64,000 nucleotides of DNA from Corallococcus caeni. Its GTDB lineage: Bacteria > Myxococcota > Myxococcia > Myxococcales > Myxococcaceae. The notes below the pieces were generated by a model. That model did no database searches. It was not told the origin of the DNA and saw only the letters and a list, made by a program, of their open reading frames with translations. A program made the position numbers and the translations under genes. This document shows positions 18,001 through 24,442 of the stretch, one piece after another (the stretch's first letter is position 1; every line of letters starts with the position of its first letter). The stretch lies in assembly GCF_036245865.1 (NCBI RefSeq), contig NZ_BTTW01000007.1:1-64000 (forward strand), in the 5' to 3' direction.

Positions 18001-20104
18001 GGCTGCCGGTGGCGCTGGACTGGAAGATGGGCTCCTTCGTGTCGGCCGGAACGTCCGTGGCGATGATGGCCGGCGGCTGCGGCAGCGGGTTGAAGTCCCG
18101 GTCCCACGGATAGACGCGCACCGTGTAGTCCACCGTGTTGCGGGACTCATCCGCCGCCGTCAGGTACGTGGCGGTGACGAAGGTGCTGGAGAGGCTGAAG
18201 GACAGCTTGGGCAGCTCCTCGTTCCAGACGTACTGGGGGATCGAGTCCAGGGGCGCGAGGCTGTCGTTCCAGTTCCGCGTCACCGGATCCAGGTAGTGCA
18301 GCGTGAGCGTCAGCGGCATGCCCTGCTGGTACTGGCACACGGTCAGCACGTTCTCGTTGGCGCCGAGCACCCACTGGCCATCCATGGTGGTGGTCAGCAG
18401 CAGATCATCCCGCACCCAGCTCCGGTCGCGCGGGTTCCAGGTGTACCGGGCGATGTCGGACTGGCCCGCGACGGCGAGCGCCACGAACGCGCGTCCGGTG
18501 ACGGCCTGGTAGCTGTTGTCCTGGGAGAGGACGTCCGGCGTGTCGAGCGCGACGGCGTCCCAGTCCCCGTAGCGGCCGAAGGCGGGCGTGACGGCCCAGG
18601 CGACGAGCTGTCCGTTGGTGCCCGCGCCGCCGGTCATCCCGCTGACGAGGAAGAAGTCGTCCTGGAACGACACGTCCAGCGTGGACAGGTCCAGCCCGTA
18701 ATCCAGCTGCTGGGACAGCGGCTGGGACGGGAGCCACCGCCCGTTCCAGTCGTAGACGCTGACGGTGAGGCGCTGGCCGTCCGCCGCGTCGTAGTGGGTG
18801 ACGACGACGGCGTCCGGACCGAACCAAGCGCGGGGGATGCCCGGCACCCAGTCCGGATCCGTGCGTTGCAGCGTCAGGTCCAGCGCGGTGCCCTGCAGGG
18901 GCTGGGCGCGGTAGGCGTACGTCACGGTGCCGCCGCTCGGGAAGGTGAGGCTCTTGAGCGCGCCCCGGTGCACCGGCCCGGACGCCGGCTCCGTGCCGGT
19001 GTAGTAGTCGAAGCGCATGCCGGGCAGCAGCTTGCCCACGCCGTTCACGGTGGTGATGCCGCGCAGGTAGCGCTTGTAGAGCGACGAGGACGGGCCCGGC
19101 GTCGAGGGATCCGCCAGGTTTTCCACGGAGTATTGCAGGCGCAGCGTGAAGACCTCCACGGGCGACTGGGCCACGTCCTGGAGGACGGTGACGCTGTCCA
19201 GGAAGCGCGTCTCGTAGCGGTCCTGGAAGGCCTCCACGTTGGACGTCGGGTTCTGGTGCGGCTTCTGGTACTCCGCGATGGTGGGGGTGTTGAGCTTGTC
19301 CGCGTAGTGGAAGTTCACCGTGCGCCCGGAGGGGTCGCGGATGCCCGTCAGGTACGAGGCGCGGCTGTACGTGAGGCCGCCCTGTCCACCGATGCGGACC
19401 TGATCATCCGAAAAGCGCGAATAGGAGAAGAGGATCTGGTCCCCCCACGCGTTCTGCACGGAGGCCAGGTTCCAGCTGATGGGGAAGGTGCTCTGGCCGC
19501 CCTGGACGCTGCTGTCGGTCCAGTTGCCCTGAGTGCCGCCCCACTTGATGGCCATCCGGAGCGCGTTCGGATCCTCTCCGGCCTGGACGTCCGCGCCGTA
19601 GATGCGCACCAGCCCGTCCGTGGTGGTGATGCGCCACACCTGCTGCTGGGGCTGGTAGACGATGCGGGAGAAGTCCTCGTTCTCCGACTCGAACGTCCAC
19701 TCCGTGGACGTGCGGTTCGTGAGGAAGAGCTGGCTGCGGGAGCCGTCCGTCGCGGCCAGGTAGTACGCGTCGTCGTACTGCGACACCGAACCCCGGACAT
19801 CGAGGACGATCATCTCGTAGGGCAGCGACCAGCCCAGGCCCACGATGCCGGTGGGGCTCTCCAGGTTGCGGGTGGACACCTCCACCTGCACCTCGCTGTC
19901 GTAGCTCAACAGGACGTCCGCCTTCAGCCCGCCCCGGTTCTCCAACGTCAGCAGCGGGAGCTGGAAGGACACGTTGCCGCGGAAGAGGTTGACGTTGTCC
20001 GTCAGGCCCGCGTCGGAGGCGTTGAGGTTCTGGAAGGTGCGCAGACTCGGGATCGTCGCCTCTTCGGTGACGCCCACGGGGTTGCTGGAGGTTTCGATGC
20101 TCAT
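12020..20104 (-). CDS. Giant RHS/YD-repeat protein, SpvB/TcB-like, with Gly/Ala-rich C-terminal domain
   Basis: 2694 residues from the ATG at 20104 (AGGAG about 7 nt upstream). Residues 30-350 resemble the SpvB/TcB N-terminus (LFRGNVSFQLPLLTLENRGG, GLGWSLP). A middle section (about 380-1000) looks like TcB beta-propeller material. A jelly-roll, carbohydrate-binding-like domain lies at about 1218-1365 (WTLAGSAATL to LRIDNIRFSPF). YD repeats run from about 1870, and the RHS core ends near residue 2435 in YAYAGNNPLVYIDPDGE. The last 259 residues are a hydrophobic Gly/Ala-rich domain (GAGLGAVAGIVNGAV, GGALSGGLTGGVA) ending in a basic Gln/Asn/Arg tail. There is no signal peptide. RHS proteins usually form a hollow shell around a C-terminal cargo. 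No immunity gene follows; the next gene overlaps by 4 bp and is cyclase-like. Confidence 0.88.
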   Translation of the reverse strand: MSIETSSNPVGVTEEATIPSLRTFQNLNASDAGLTDNVNLFRGNVSFQLPLLTLENRGGLKADVLLSYDSEVQVEVSTRNLESPTGIVGLGWSLPYEMIVLDVRGSVSQYDDAYYLAATDGSRSQLFLTNRTSTEWTFESENEDFSRIVYQPQQQVWRITTTDGLVRIYGADVQAGEDPNALRMAIKWGGTQGNWTDSSVQGGQSTFPISWNLASVQNAWGDQILFSYSRFSDDQVRIGGQGGLTYSRASYLTGIRDPSGRTVNFHYADKLNTPTIAEYQKPHQNPTSNVEAFQDRYETRFLDSVTVLQDVAQSPVEVFTLRLQYSVENLADPSTPGPSSSLYKRYLRGITTVNGVGKLLPGMRFDYYTGTEPASGPVHRGALKSLTFPSGGTVTYAYRAQPLQGTALDLTLQRTDPDWVPGIPRAWFGPDAVVVTHYDAADGQRLTVSVYDWNGRWLPSQPLSQQLDYGLDLSTLDVSFQDDFFLVSGMTGGAGTNGQLVAWAVTPAFGRYGDWDAVALDTPDVLSQDNSYQAVTGRAFVALAVAGQSDIARYTWNPRDRSWVRDDLLLTTTMDGQWVLGANENVLTVCQYQQGMPLTLTLHYLDPVTRNWNDSLAPLDSIPQYVWNEELPKLSFSLSSTFVTATYLTAADESRNTVDYTVRVYPWDRDFNPLPQPPAIIATDVPADTKEPIFQSSATGSLVGNVGNLLRFNGDQWQRGTFGDFNEGTAVARFAYGGDLAVGVSSDKSAIATYDPYGDQFVTLIPAGGTQGPASPTLNGRLVTVRNRIYEQQPTGELVLLDQQLPLDSVYVANQAPYFLAYGMPDGTSYAWLMKNGVLAQDATLLTGRVYVPDDATGPGTDLVGPSAFVTYVGSSFDEPDSLTLHRVLNQQTGGQVPTFVVASVESRDGLGVPVQAAFDYNLPGSVGNCGPYGLASQFSQVKAALGTNQTTSCPEGYSVYEYQDGLTPQGDTSNTPYSLLNGLLKRVSGYDSAGHEVARTVREWEVVRTVIDAATGASRKLLGAYVRQKQTSDTVFDVNPMGASAQPPLTRVTSTLYDEANGQVRSSVSTNYNPATGADETVTESFVYAYEKYPAFATPAVNLLAPRAQRTVTVDGAIVLSEATTWTQVGAYLAPAAFRNFLALDAGATLSPTDWANTTLPSASHWKRRWEVTQRDLRGEIQEYIAEDGLTNAKLLDTTQELVVATFGNASVVAGQVAYQDFESYEDLTGWTLAGSAATLSAAIASGDSFTGLRSVGLAGTQAASPLERTLNVTETVGQRYIVSCWLKTPTGFDAGPGGASCYVTGASGPLASVAIPDTGGAWTYFYVLFDLPADTSPQALTLGFSNTRGQELRIDNIRFSPFAATFTGSIYDAVRLVEDAQVLDMGAMRRRVQGDFQETDLTVDALEDVILMKGAYLSRRGNQGSFSAQDPNCLITLKPRGVGIYDSFNVGDVFAGTWTSEVPSEWTTSGAALHHVASHQQGAIHYTGFPEPTEGLQDRFGVSVRVRPDGLLTSQVGMLLGPALQLLWQPSQATWALQENGGTVATAPVRSLLDVASSFTGTLDAGTLPPEFLNLFMLAGLPLAPASTVVVLASGQAWCVSDAASRARYYLVAGNGAVQVTAFPQQWLVLVQDAQLILITDGGLALTHLCAQTPSRDFALVATDGVAFDQACFITDSDVQLSYLDGGGRLNQEQVALDSGLLGTATIHDTMGRDAIRTQGAVVTPTGATWGAYRQDLATFDWGTLTMSGLVKTQNPASGAFPYTRSRYEASPLGREVERGVPGDAYAIPTSPGTPAHTARWEYGLNDGSLGVTAGKLARTTSITPDGITSVAMVDQRGSSILTAVRSSAASAPATWQITRSVYDAAGRCTSTTMPMGWTDTFSYDFIGQPLTETRANAGTTRSMYDARGRLRFQQDARGAAATTPYIRYWKYDAKSRVVEEGCAPSAWPGTLAQHLEDQSYPQATASNLYTYDQVSPTLTPDNLFSLGQLVKVVSQNQVDPAVPGTDGFTSTEIITHDIYITIRQYSVQVSGDPTVYVTHYTYDNQGDVGFIGYPGTDGVSLDYQRDVAGRVAGILVNGQRVAAYTYGTNGGVATEAVYTDAGQQVGVTRTFAYAPPGWLQQTQGSQFSETTDYALPPGGGAGWYGGMPSRITTAARGPRPERVSNFGMDPRGWLSSVDAGDGQGAQPYTYDANGNLTKQADLTQTYTPATKDRAQSLSAPPEAVTFGYDANGNQTTLVDTTGGDEGSTSTWDGFRDRVLETRMGNGTRVDVRYGRDARRLQKTVTQGTGQSVSKLYLRGAGNDVLAEVTGGDSVQYIWGPRGPVQLRGAGLRGFIVTDRLGSIRAVLDEQANLLAGYDYLPYGDTDGGALGSQPDVIPYRFVARELDETGDYDFRARMYSPRQGRLRSTDPRHQFSSPYAYAGNNPLVYIDPDGEFFVELIAALVAAATAVAAAIVEVAPAIAIGAGLGAVAGIVNGAVSVASSGAKGSEAAGIFFGTLAISTVGGALSGGLTGGVAIAAQSVITNATLATATTIAVGAVVEGGVSSAQASAQAALMGEDPATAAWQSFVTGTIGSAVGGSVGGILKKPLSTTSLKGTVQATIRGVSAGVAGGLASAPVNAALTKADATSTLIGFIQGVAFGALNGLVPEVTNYKIEKQVQRQQARANENAFRRNQALNAQNTILNDDSGL

Positions 20105-20132
20105 GGTGTGCTCCTAGGCGGGGCGGAAGGGC

Positions 20133-21155
20133 TCACTGCTGGAAGAGGTAGACGTTCAGCCGGTGCACGCCACCGGGAGCGATGCCGAGCCCGAGACAGC
20201 CGATGCCGACCCTCCGGGCGTGCAGGAGGGGCAGCGGGTCGCGGAGCGGAAACGGGTGCAGCGGGAGCACGTCCGTCTGGGTTCGCAGGACGTCCACCGC
20301 CTGCTCCAGGGACAGGCCCGCGCTGCGCGTGCACACGTCCGCCTTCGCATCCACGAGCGCGCCGGTGCGCAGCTCGAAGCCGGCGGAGAAGGTCAGGGCC
20401 CTGGGAGGCACCGCCCCCCGGACGAGCACGCTCGTGAGGAAGGCGATGAGGGTGGGCGCTTCCAGCAGCGGAAGCGCGAAGGAGGACAGCGGCGCGGGAG
20501 CCTCCAGCCGCCAGTAGAGCTTGGCCCGGGCCCGAGCGGGGCTCTCACCCTCGAGCCCCACGCCCAGCAGCCGGCACCCCGGCGCGAGCGTGGACACGAG
20601 GCGCAGGGCCTCCTCGGGCCGGGGCAGCAGGGCGCGCACCCAGCGGCGCGCCGCGTCCCAGGCGCCCGCGCCCGGAGGAGGGCTGGCGTAGAGCCCCACG
20701 CCCGGGGTGCCCAGCGGGAGCGCGAGCCGCAGGATGCCGGTGGGGTACTCGCGCAGGGACGCTTCGTCCCAGGGCACCACCACGTCCAGCGTGTCCATCA
20801 GCGGGGCCGTGAGGGCCTGGGCCCGGCCCGCGGCCAGCGCGGCGCCGAGCGCGGCGCGGCTCGCGTGGGCGCGGGCCACGGCGTCGGGTTCGTCGAAGCA
20901 GGGATCGCCAATCAGCCGCGACGCCCAGCGCTCCGCGCGCCCGGCCAGCAGCAGCTGCAGCGGGGAGCCGTTCGCGTTCAGGTCGGAGACGCCCGGGGGA
21001 TGGCGCCCTTCGGACGGCGCGCCGTGCAACAGCACGCGGGCCTGCGCGGAGAGCTCCTCGCGGGGGCGGCCGGTGAGGGTGGCTGCGACGTCCAGCAATC
21101 CCTCCCACTGGAGCGGGGCGGGGGAGGCCAGGGCGGTGGCGTGGGAGGAGGGCAT
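20133..21155 (-). CDS. Unknown protein, possibly ABBA-fold prenyltransferase-like
   Basis: 340 residues, 28 bp upstream of the RHS start. I cannot name it firmly. Features: SDLNANGSPLQLLL near residue 57, then strand-like segments each ending in a basic/aromatic pattern, RARAKLYWRLEA and the C-terminal HRLNVYLFQQ, which recall the repeating R-x-K-x-Y(F/W) and N-x-Y-L strands of DMATS/ABBA aromatic prenyltransferases. Length is close to bacterial members of that class. It is also proline- and alanine-rich with no membrane segments. The presence of a class II cyclase-like protein, a P450 and a dioxygenase in the same run makes a prenyl-transfer role sensible, but this rests on weak motif resemblance. 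No strong ribosome site precedes the ATG at 21155. Confidence 0.5.
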   Translation of the reverse strand: MPSSHATALASPAPLQWEGLLDVAATLTGRPREELSAQARVLLHGAPSEGRHPPGVSDLNANGSPLQLLLAGRAERWASRLIGDPCFDEPDAVARAHASRAALGAALAAGRAQALTAPLMDTLDVVVPWDEASLREYPTGILRLALPLGTPGVGLYASPPPGAGAWDAARRWVRALLPRPEEALRLVSTLAPGCRLLGVGLEGESPARARAKLYWRLEAPAPLSSFALPLLEAPTLIAFLTSVLVRGAVPPRALTFSAGFELRTGALVDAKADVCTRSAGLSLEQAVDVLRTQTDVLPLHPFPLRDPLPLLHARRVGIGCLGLGIAPGGVHRLNVYLFQQ

Positions 21156-21239
21156 GGAGCGCGAGTGCGGCGGGGAGGGGACGGACAGCGACCCGCGCGG
21201 GGCCGACAGGGCGGCACCCGCGCGGGCATGGAGGGGGCC

Positions 21240-21950
21240 TCAGCCCTGGGGCTTGATGACCTTGATGATTCCGATGTTGCCGGTGGACGAGCCGGGCTGG
21301 CCGTCGACGCCGTTGGCGCCCGCAGTCTGGCCCTGGACGCCCTGCTTGCCCTTGTGCGCGTTGTAGCCGGCGCCACCGCCCTGGCCGCCCGCGCCGGGCT
21401 GGCCGCCCACGCCGCCCTTGCCCGGCGCGCCGACGACGCCCGCCAGGGCGTTGGTCGTCACCTGCCCGCCCGGGGTGTTCACCGTGACGGTCACCTGCTG
21501 GGCGTAGCCGCCGCTGCCGCCGTTGCCGCCGTTGCCGCCGGGCGCGCCATTGGCACCGTTGCCGCCGTCACCGCCGTCGCAGCCCACGGCCTGGCACGAA
21601 GGCCCCGTGCCGCCGTTGCCGCCGTTGCCGCCGTTGCCGCCGTTGCCGCCGTTGCCGCCCTGCTGGCCGGGACCGCCCTGGGACCACACGGCCAGCGTGC
21701 CCGTCAGCGTGCCGATGCTGATGTCCGCCTGCAGCGCGGTGGAGCCCGTCAGGCCGGGCTGGCCCGCGAGGCCCGCGGTCCCGACAGCGCCGTCCACGCC
21801 GCGCTTGCCGTCGACGGAGCAGTGGGAGTTGCCCCAGACGCAGCTGCCGCCTTCGCCAGCCGGGCCGTTGACGCCGGGGTTCCCGTTGCCCCCGTTGGCG
21901 GCCTGGTTCTGGACCGCGCCCATGATGCCAATGTGATAGGGTTTGCTCAT
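21240..21950 (-). CDS. Collagen-like glycine-rich protein
   Basis: 236 residues, about 40 percent Gly. It contains long Gly-X-Y triplets (GNPGVNGPAGEGG, GVDGAVGTAGLAGQPGLTG, GAPGKGGVGGQPGAGGQ) and a stretch of GGN repeats (about 92-115). Four Cys (CVWGNSHC, CQAVGC) occur as two pairs. The ends are not collagen-like: N-terminal MSKPYHIGIMGAVQNQAA and C-terminal TGNIGIIKVIKPQG. No signal peptide. A rod-like structural or scaffold protein is likely. It lies between a small unknown gene and the prenyltransferase-like gene on the same strand, with a 68-bp and an 84-bp gap. The opposite strand shows long proline-rich open frames that are its shadow. Confidence 0.75.
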   Translation of the reverse strand: MSKPYHIGIMGAVQNQAANGGNGNPGVNGPAGEGGSCVWGNSHCSVDGKRGVDGAVGTAGLAGQPGLTGSTALQADISIGTLTGTLAVWSQGGPGQQGGNGGNGGNGGNGGNGGTGPSCQAVGCDGGDGGNGANGAPGGNGGNGGSGGYAQQVTVTVNTPGGQVTTNALAGVVGAPGKGGVGGQPGAGGQGGGAGYNAHKGKQGVQGQTAGANGVDGQPGSSTGNIGIIKVIKPQG

Positions 21951-22018
21951 TGGTAGGTGTCTTCCGTGTGTGTGTTTCAGGGTTGTTCAGCGGGGTTTCA
22001 CGAACTGGGAGGGATGGC

Positions 22019-22516
22019 TCAGCTGGGCGTGTACTGCATGACCAGACGGGTCACGTTCAGCGTGAAGTTGGTGGTCTGCGTGGTGATCCACGAACCATCC
22101 GGGATGTTGAGGGTGTCGTAATTCCAGACCACCGGATTGCCATTGGGCCCGATGAGCGTCTCTCCGGGCGGCAGGGTGCCGGTCCCCATGGAGACCACCG
22201 CGAGCGTCAGCGGGAACGACTCCGCGCAGTGGGCCTCGTGCTCCGCGGACAGCTCGCGGGTCCCGAAGAGGTAGCCATTGACGTGGTGCTCCAGGGGCAG
22301 CTCCTGACCCGCCGAGGCGTTCGCCACCGCGTCGAGCATCGCCTGCCGGGCCTCGCGCGCCTTCGGGTCCTGCGGCTGGACCAGCTTCTTCAGCTCCTGC
22401 ATCGACTGGACCACCACGGTCGTCGCCTGGTGACCCTTGCTGTCGATCTCCGCGCGGCTGTGCCCGAGCTGGGCGGCGCGCGCATAGAACTCGTTGCTAC
22501 CAACGAACTTCGCCAT
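22019..22516 (-). CDS. Small conserved-looking protein of unknown function
   Basis: 165 residues with a good ribosome site (AGGAG 7 nt before the ATG at 22516). Residues 1-90 are helical and charged (NEFYARAAQLGHSRAEI, QSMQELKKLVQPQDPKAREARQ); residues 100-165 look beta-rich (FPLTLAVVSMGTGTLPPGETL, TLNVTRLVMQYTP). No signal peptide, membrane segment or known catalytic motif. Gaps of 33 bp to the dioxygenase and 68 bp to the collagen-like gene suggest one transcript. I do not recognise the family. It could be a binding partner or a substrate of the operon's enzymes. Confidence 0.75.
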   Translation of the reverse strand: MAKFVGSNEFYARAAQLGHSRAEIDSKGHQATTVVVQSMQELKKLVQPQDPKAREARQAMLDAVANASAGQELPLEHHVNGYLFGTRELSAEHEAHCAESFPLTLAVVSMGTGTLPPGETLIGPNGNPVVWNYDTLNIPDGSWITTQTTNFTLNVTRLVMQYTPS

Positions 22517-22549
22517 GGTTCTGCTCCTTGGGTTGTACAGGGGGACTGC

Positions 22550-23398
22550 TCACGACACCGCGGCGTGGGACGCCCGGAAGGCCTGCTGGTGGAGCTGGTT
22601 CAGCTCCGCGGAGCTCAGCTGGGGAATGGCGCCATCGGCGAAGCCGAGGCTCTCCACGCCCTGGGGCCGCTCGCCCACGATGTTGCGCAGGTAGAAGGCG
22701 TCATCCACGCGGAAGACCTCCGGGCGCCGGTCCTCGCGGCTGCGGTCGAGGTAGCCGTGGATGAGGTCGGCCTCCTCGGGGACCAGGGCCAGGTTGACGG
22801 CGAGCCGCGCCTGACCGCTCACGTTGTGCGGCGAGGCGTGGACGAGACCGTGGTCGTAGATGACGGCGTCGCCCGCGCGCAGGGGCAGCTCGGTGAGGAA
22901 GCGCTCGCGGATCTCCTGCGCGAGCGTGACGTAGGGGTTGGGGAAGAACGGGCCGCGAAGGACGCGCACGAAGTTGTGGCTGCCCTTGAAGACGTGGAGG
23001 CGGCCGTTGGCGGGCGTGGTGTCCACCAGGGGGCACCAGACGTTGAGGGAGCGCAGGCGCGGCTCCTCCACGAAGCTCCAGTCCTGGTGCACGGGGACCT
23101 CGCTGTCGCGGCGCCCGTGCTCCTTCATCACGAAGTTGCCCACGACGGCGCGGTAGCGCGACAGCAGGGGCAGGACCTTGGGGGCCAGCAGCTCCCGCAC
23201 CGCGATGTCCACCCGCGTGCGCAGGGCCACGTCGCGGCTGAACATGGTGGCGTGAAAGCCCATGCCCACGCTGGGAAGATGGGCGTGGTAGGCCTCATGG
23301 AGGGATTGGACTTCGCTGGCATCCAGCAGGGGAACGACGACTGCCCCTTCGCGCTGAAACAGGGCTTCATGCGCGGGGTCACTGAAGACGCGTCTCAT
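22550..23398 (-). CDS. Phytanoyl-CoA dioxygenase (PhyH)-family Fe(II)/2-oxoglutarate oxygenase
   Basis: 282 residues from the ATG at 23398, chosen because GGGAGA lies 5 nt upstream; the frame is open to 23455 but that start has no ribosome site and would swallow an inverted repeat. Iron ligands are visible as HQD in VPVHQDWSFVEE (HxD) and a distal His in GLVHASPHNVSG, followed by Arg in ARLAVNLAL for 2-oxoglutarate. GRLHVFKGSHNF is also typical of the PhyH family. These enzymes hydroxylate or halogenate small molecules and carrier-bound acyl groups. It is the first gene of the RHS operon and follows the double-HTH regulator by 104 bp. Substrate unknown. Confidence 0.88.
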   Translation of the reverse strand: MRRVFSDPAHEALFQREGAVVVPLLDASEVQSLHEAYHAHLPSVGMGFHATMFSRDVALRTRVDIAVRELLAPKVLPLLSRYRAVVGNFVMKEHGRRDSEVPVHQDWSFVEEPRLRSLNVWCPLVDTTPANGRLHVFKGSHNFVRVLRGPFFPNPYVTLAQEIRERFLTELPLRAGDAVIYDHGLVHASPHNVSGQARLAVNLALVPEEADLIHGYLDRSREDRRPEVFRVDDAFYLRNIVGERPQGVESLGFADGAIPQLSSAELNQLHQQAFRASHAAVS

Positions 23399-23436
23399 GG
23401 TTTCTCCCAGACCGTGAATCCATCTGTCTGGGAAAG

Positions 23437-23457
23437 GAATGACGGATTCCGCCATTC
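23437..23457. promoter_or_regulatory. 21-bp dyad upstream of RHS operon, candidate operator
   Basis: Left arm GAATGACGGA (23437-23446) and right arm TCCGCCATTC (23448-23457) match as an inverted repeat at 9 of 10 positions around one central T. It lies 39-59 nt before the dioxygenase ATG and directly beside the regulator gene. Size and symmetry fit a site for a dimeric LuxR-type HTH protein. Binding is inferred. Confidence 0.5.
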
Positions 23458-23502
23458 ACATCCATGGGCACTTCGGTGACGGTCGCTGCGGTTGACCGTG
23501 TT

Positions 23503-23937
23503 TCACGGGACGTCAGAGGTTGCCACGGCGTGCTGGAGTTCCACGATGAGATCGCGTCGCGAGCTCAGTCTGAGTTTGACGAGCGCGCGGCGCAGGTGCG
23601 TCGCGATCGTGGACTCGGTGAGCTTCAGTTCGATGGCGATGAGCTTGTTGGAGTGTCCCTGGATGGCCTGGAGGACGACCTCCTGCTCGCGCGAGGAGAG
23701 GCAGGAGAGCGAGGGCCGGTCCAGGCCAGGCTCCGGGGGGCTCACCGAGAACCGGACCAGCAGGTCGGCGCGGGAGTAGACGCCCTGCTTCTGGTAGATG
23801 GCGGCGATCTGGTTCGCCACGGTCCCCACGCTGGTGCCACGGCATGCGGCGATCTGCTTGTTGGTCCAGCCCTGGAGGAGGAGGTCGACGATCTCCTGTT
23901 CGGCGCTGGTCAGGGGGCGGGAATCGAAGGGATTCAC
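23503..23937 (-). CDS. Regulator with two tandem LuxR/GerE-type HTH domains
   Basis: 144 residues from GTG at 23937, chosen because AGGAGG precedes it by about 7 nt; the open frame upstream to 24111 is Arg/Pro-rich and looks non-coding. Two GerE-type HTH units follow one another: LTSAEQEIVDLLLQGWTNKQIA (about 8-60) and LSSREQEVVLQAIQGHSNKLIA (about 78-135). There is no receiver, autoinducer or other sensor domain. LuxR proteins normally carry one HTH and dimerise; here two are covalently joined. It sits upstream of the dioxygenase/RHS run on the same strand with a 104-bp gap holding a 21-bp dyad, so it is the probable regulator of that operon. Confidence 0.85.
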   Translation of the reverse strand: MNPFDSRPLTSAEQEIVDLLLQGWTNKQIAACRGTSVGTVANQIAAIYQKQGVYSRADLLVRFSVSPPEPGLDRPSLSCLSSREQEVVLQAIQGHSNKLIAIELKLTESTIATHLRRALVKLRLSSRRDLIVELQHAVATSDVP

Positions 23938-24300
23938 CTGAGCCCTCCTGGCGGGAGGATGAAACACGGACTCGAGGGAAGGGGCGCTTGGTTCATGAGG
24001 GGGGGGCGCCGTGAAGCAGGACGCTGCTTGCACGCACACGCGCCGCCGGCTGCAAGGCCAGGACCATTGTCGCGACCTGCTGAAATCACGTGCTACGCCC
24101 GTAGCATTCACGGGCGTCCTGCGTGCTGGCCGGACGCAACTGCGTCAGCGTGCGCGCGTCACCCGCGTGGGAGATGGACCTGAGGGGTCGATAACCTTCA
24201 CACCGGATGGTTACGCCCGGATAGCAAAGCGGCCGTCTGACGCCCGCGCGACCAGTGGCTGGCTTTGAGCGGTTGATTGCGATCAGCGCGCCGTGAGGTT
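23938..24300. other. Intergenic region between tRNA-Sec and the double-HTH regulator
   Basis: 363 bases with no gene I can support; the short open frames on both strands lack ribosome sites and recognisable content. It contains a perfect 8-bp inverted repeat, ACGCCCGT (24095-24102) and ACGGGCGT (24110-24117), around a 7-nt loop, which could be a hairpin in the leader of the regulator or an end for tRNA read-through. Confidence 0.5.
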
Positions 24301-24399
24301 TGGCGGTAGGGCACGGGAATCGAACTCGCCAGGGACTGCTCTCGCAGCCCCTCACCGGTTTTGAAGACCGGGCCGGCCACCAGGTCCGGAGGCCCTACC
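24301..24399 (-). tRNA. selC: tRNA-Sec (anticodon UCA)
   Basis: Read on the minus strand the 99-nt gene folds as a selenocysteine tRNA: an 8-bp acceptor stem GGTAGGGC with GCCCTACC, an anticodon stem CCGGT/ACCGG around the loop CTTCAAA giving UCA, and a long variable arm (AGGGGCTGC/GCAGTCCCT with a 4-nt loop). G73 and an encoded CCA close the 3' end. The long acceptor and variable arms separate it from ordinary suppressor or Ser tRNAs. It implies that the organism decodes UGA as selenocysteine; no selA, selB or selD is in this window. Confidence 0.95.
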
Positions 24400-24442
24400 G
24401 CCGCGGATTACCGCCGCTTTGGCGCCGGCCCGTCAACCACCG

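Noticed and set aside
21480..21670. Short direct repeats (CCGTTGCCGCC) considered as a CRISPR array
   Set aside because: Units are contiguous, without unique spacers, and encode the GGN repeat of the collagen-like protein.
23399..23455. Upstream start for the dioxygenase at 23455
   Set aside because: No ribosome site, and it would place the 21-bp dyad inside the gene; ATG 23398 has GGGAGA 5 nt upstream.
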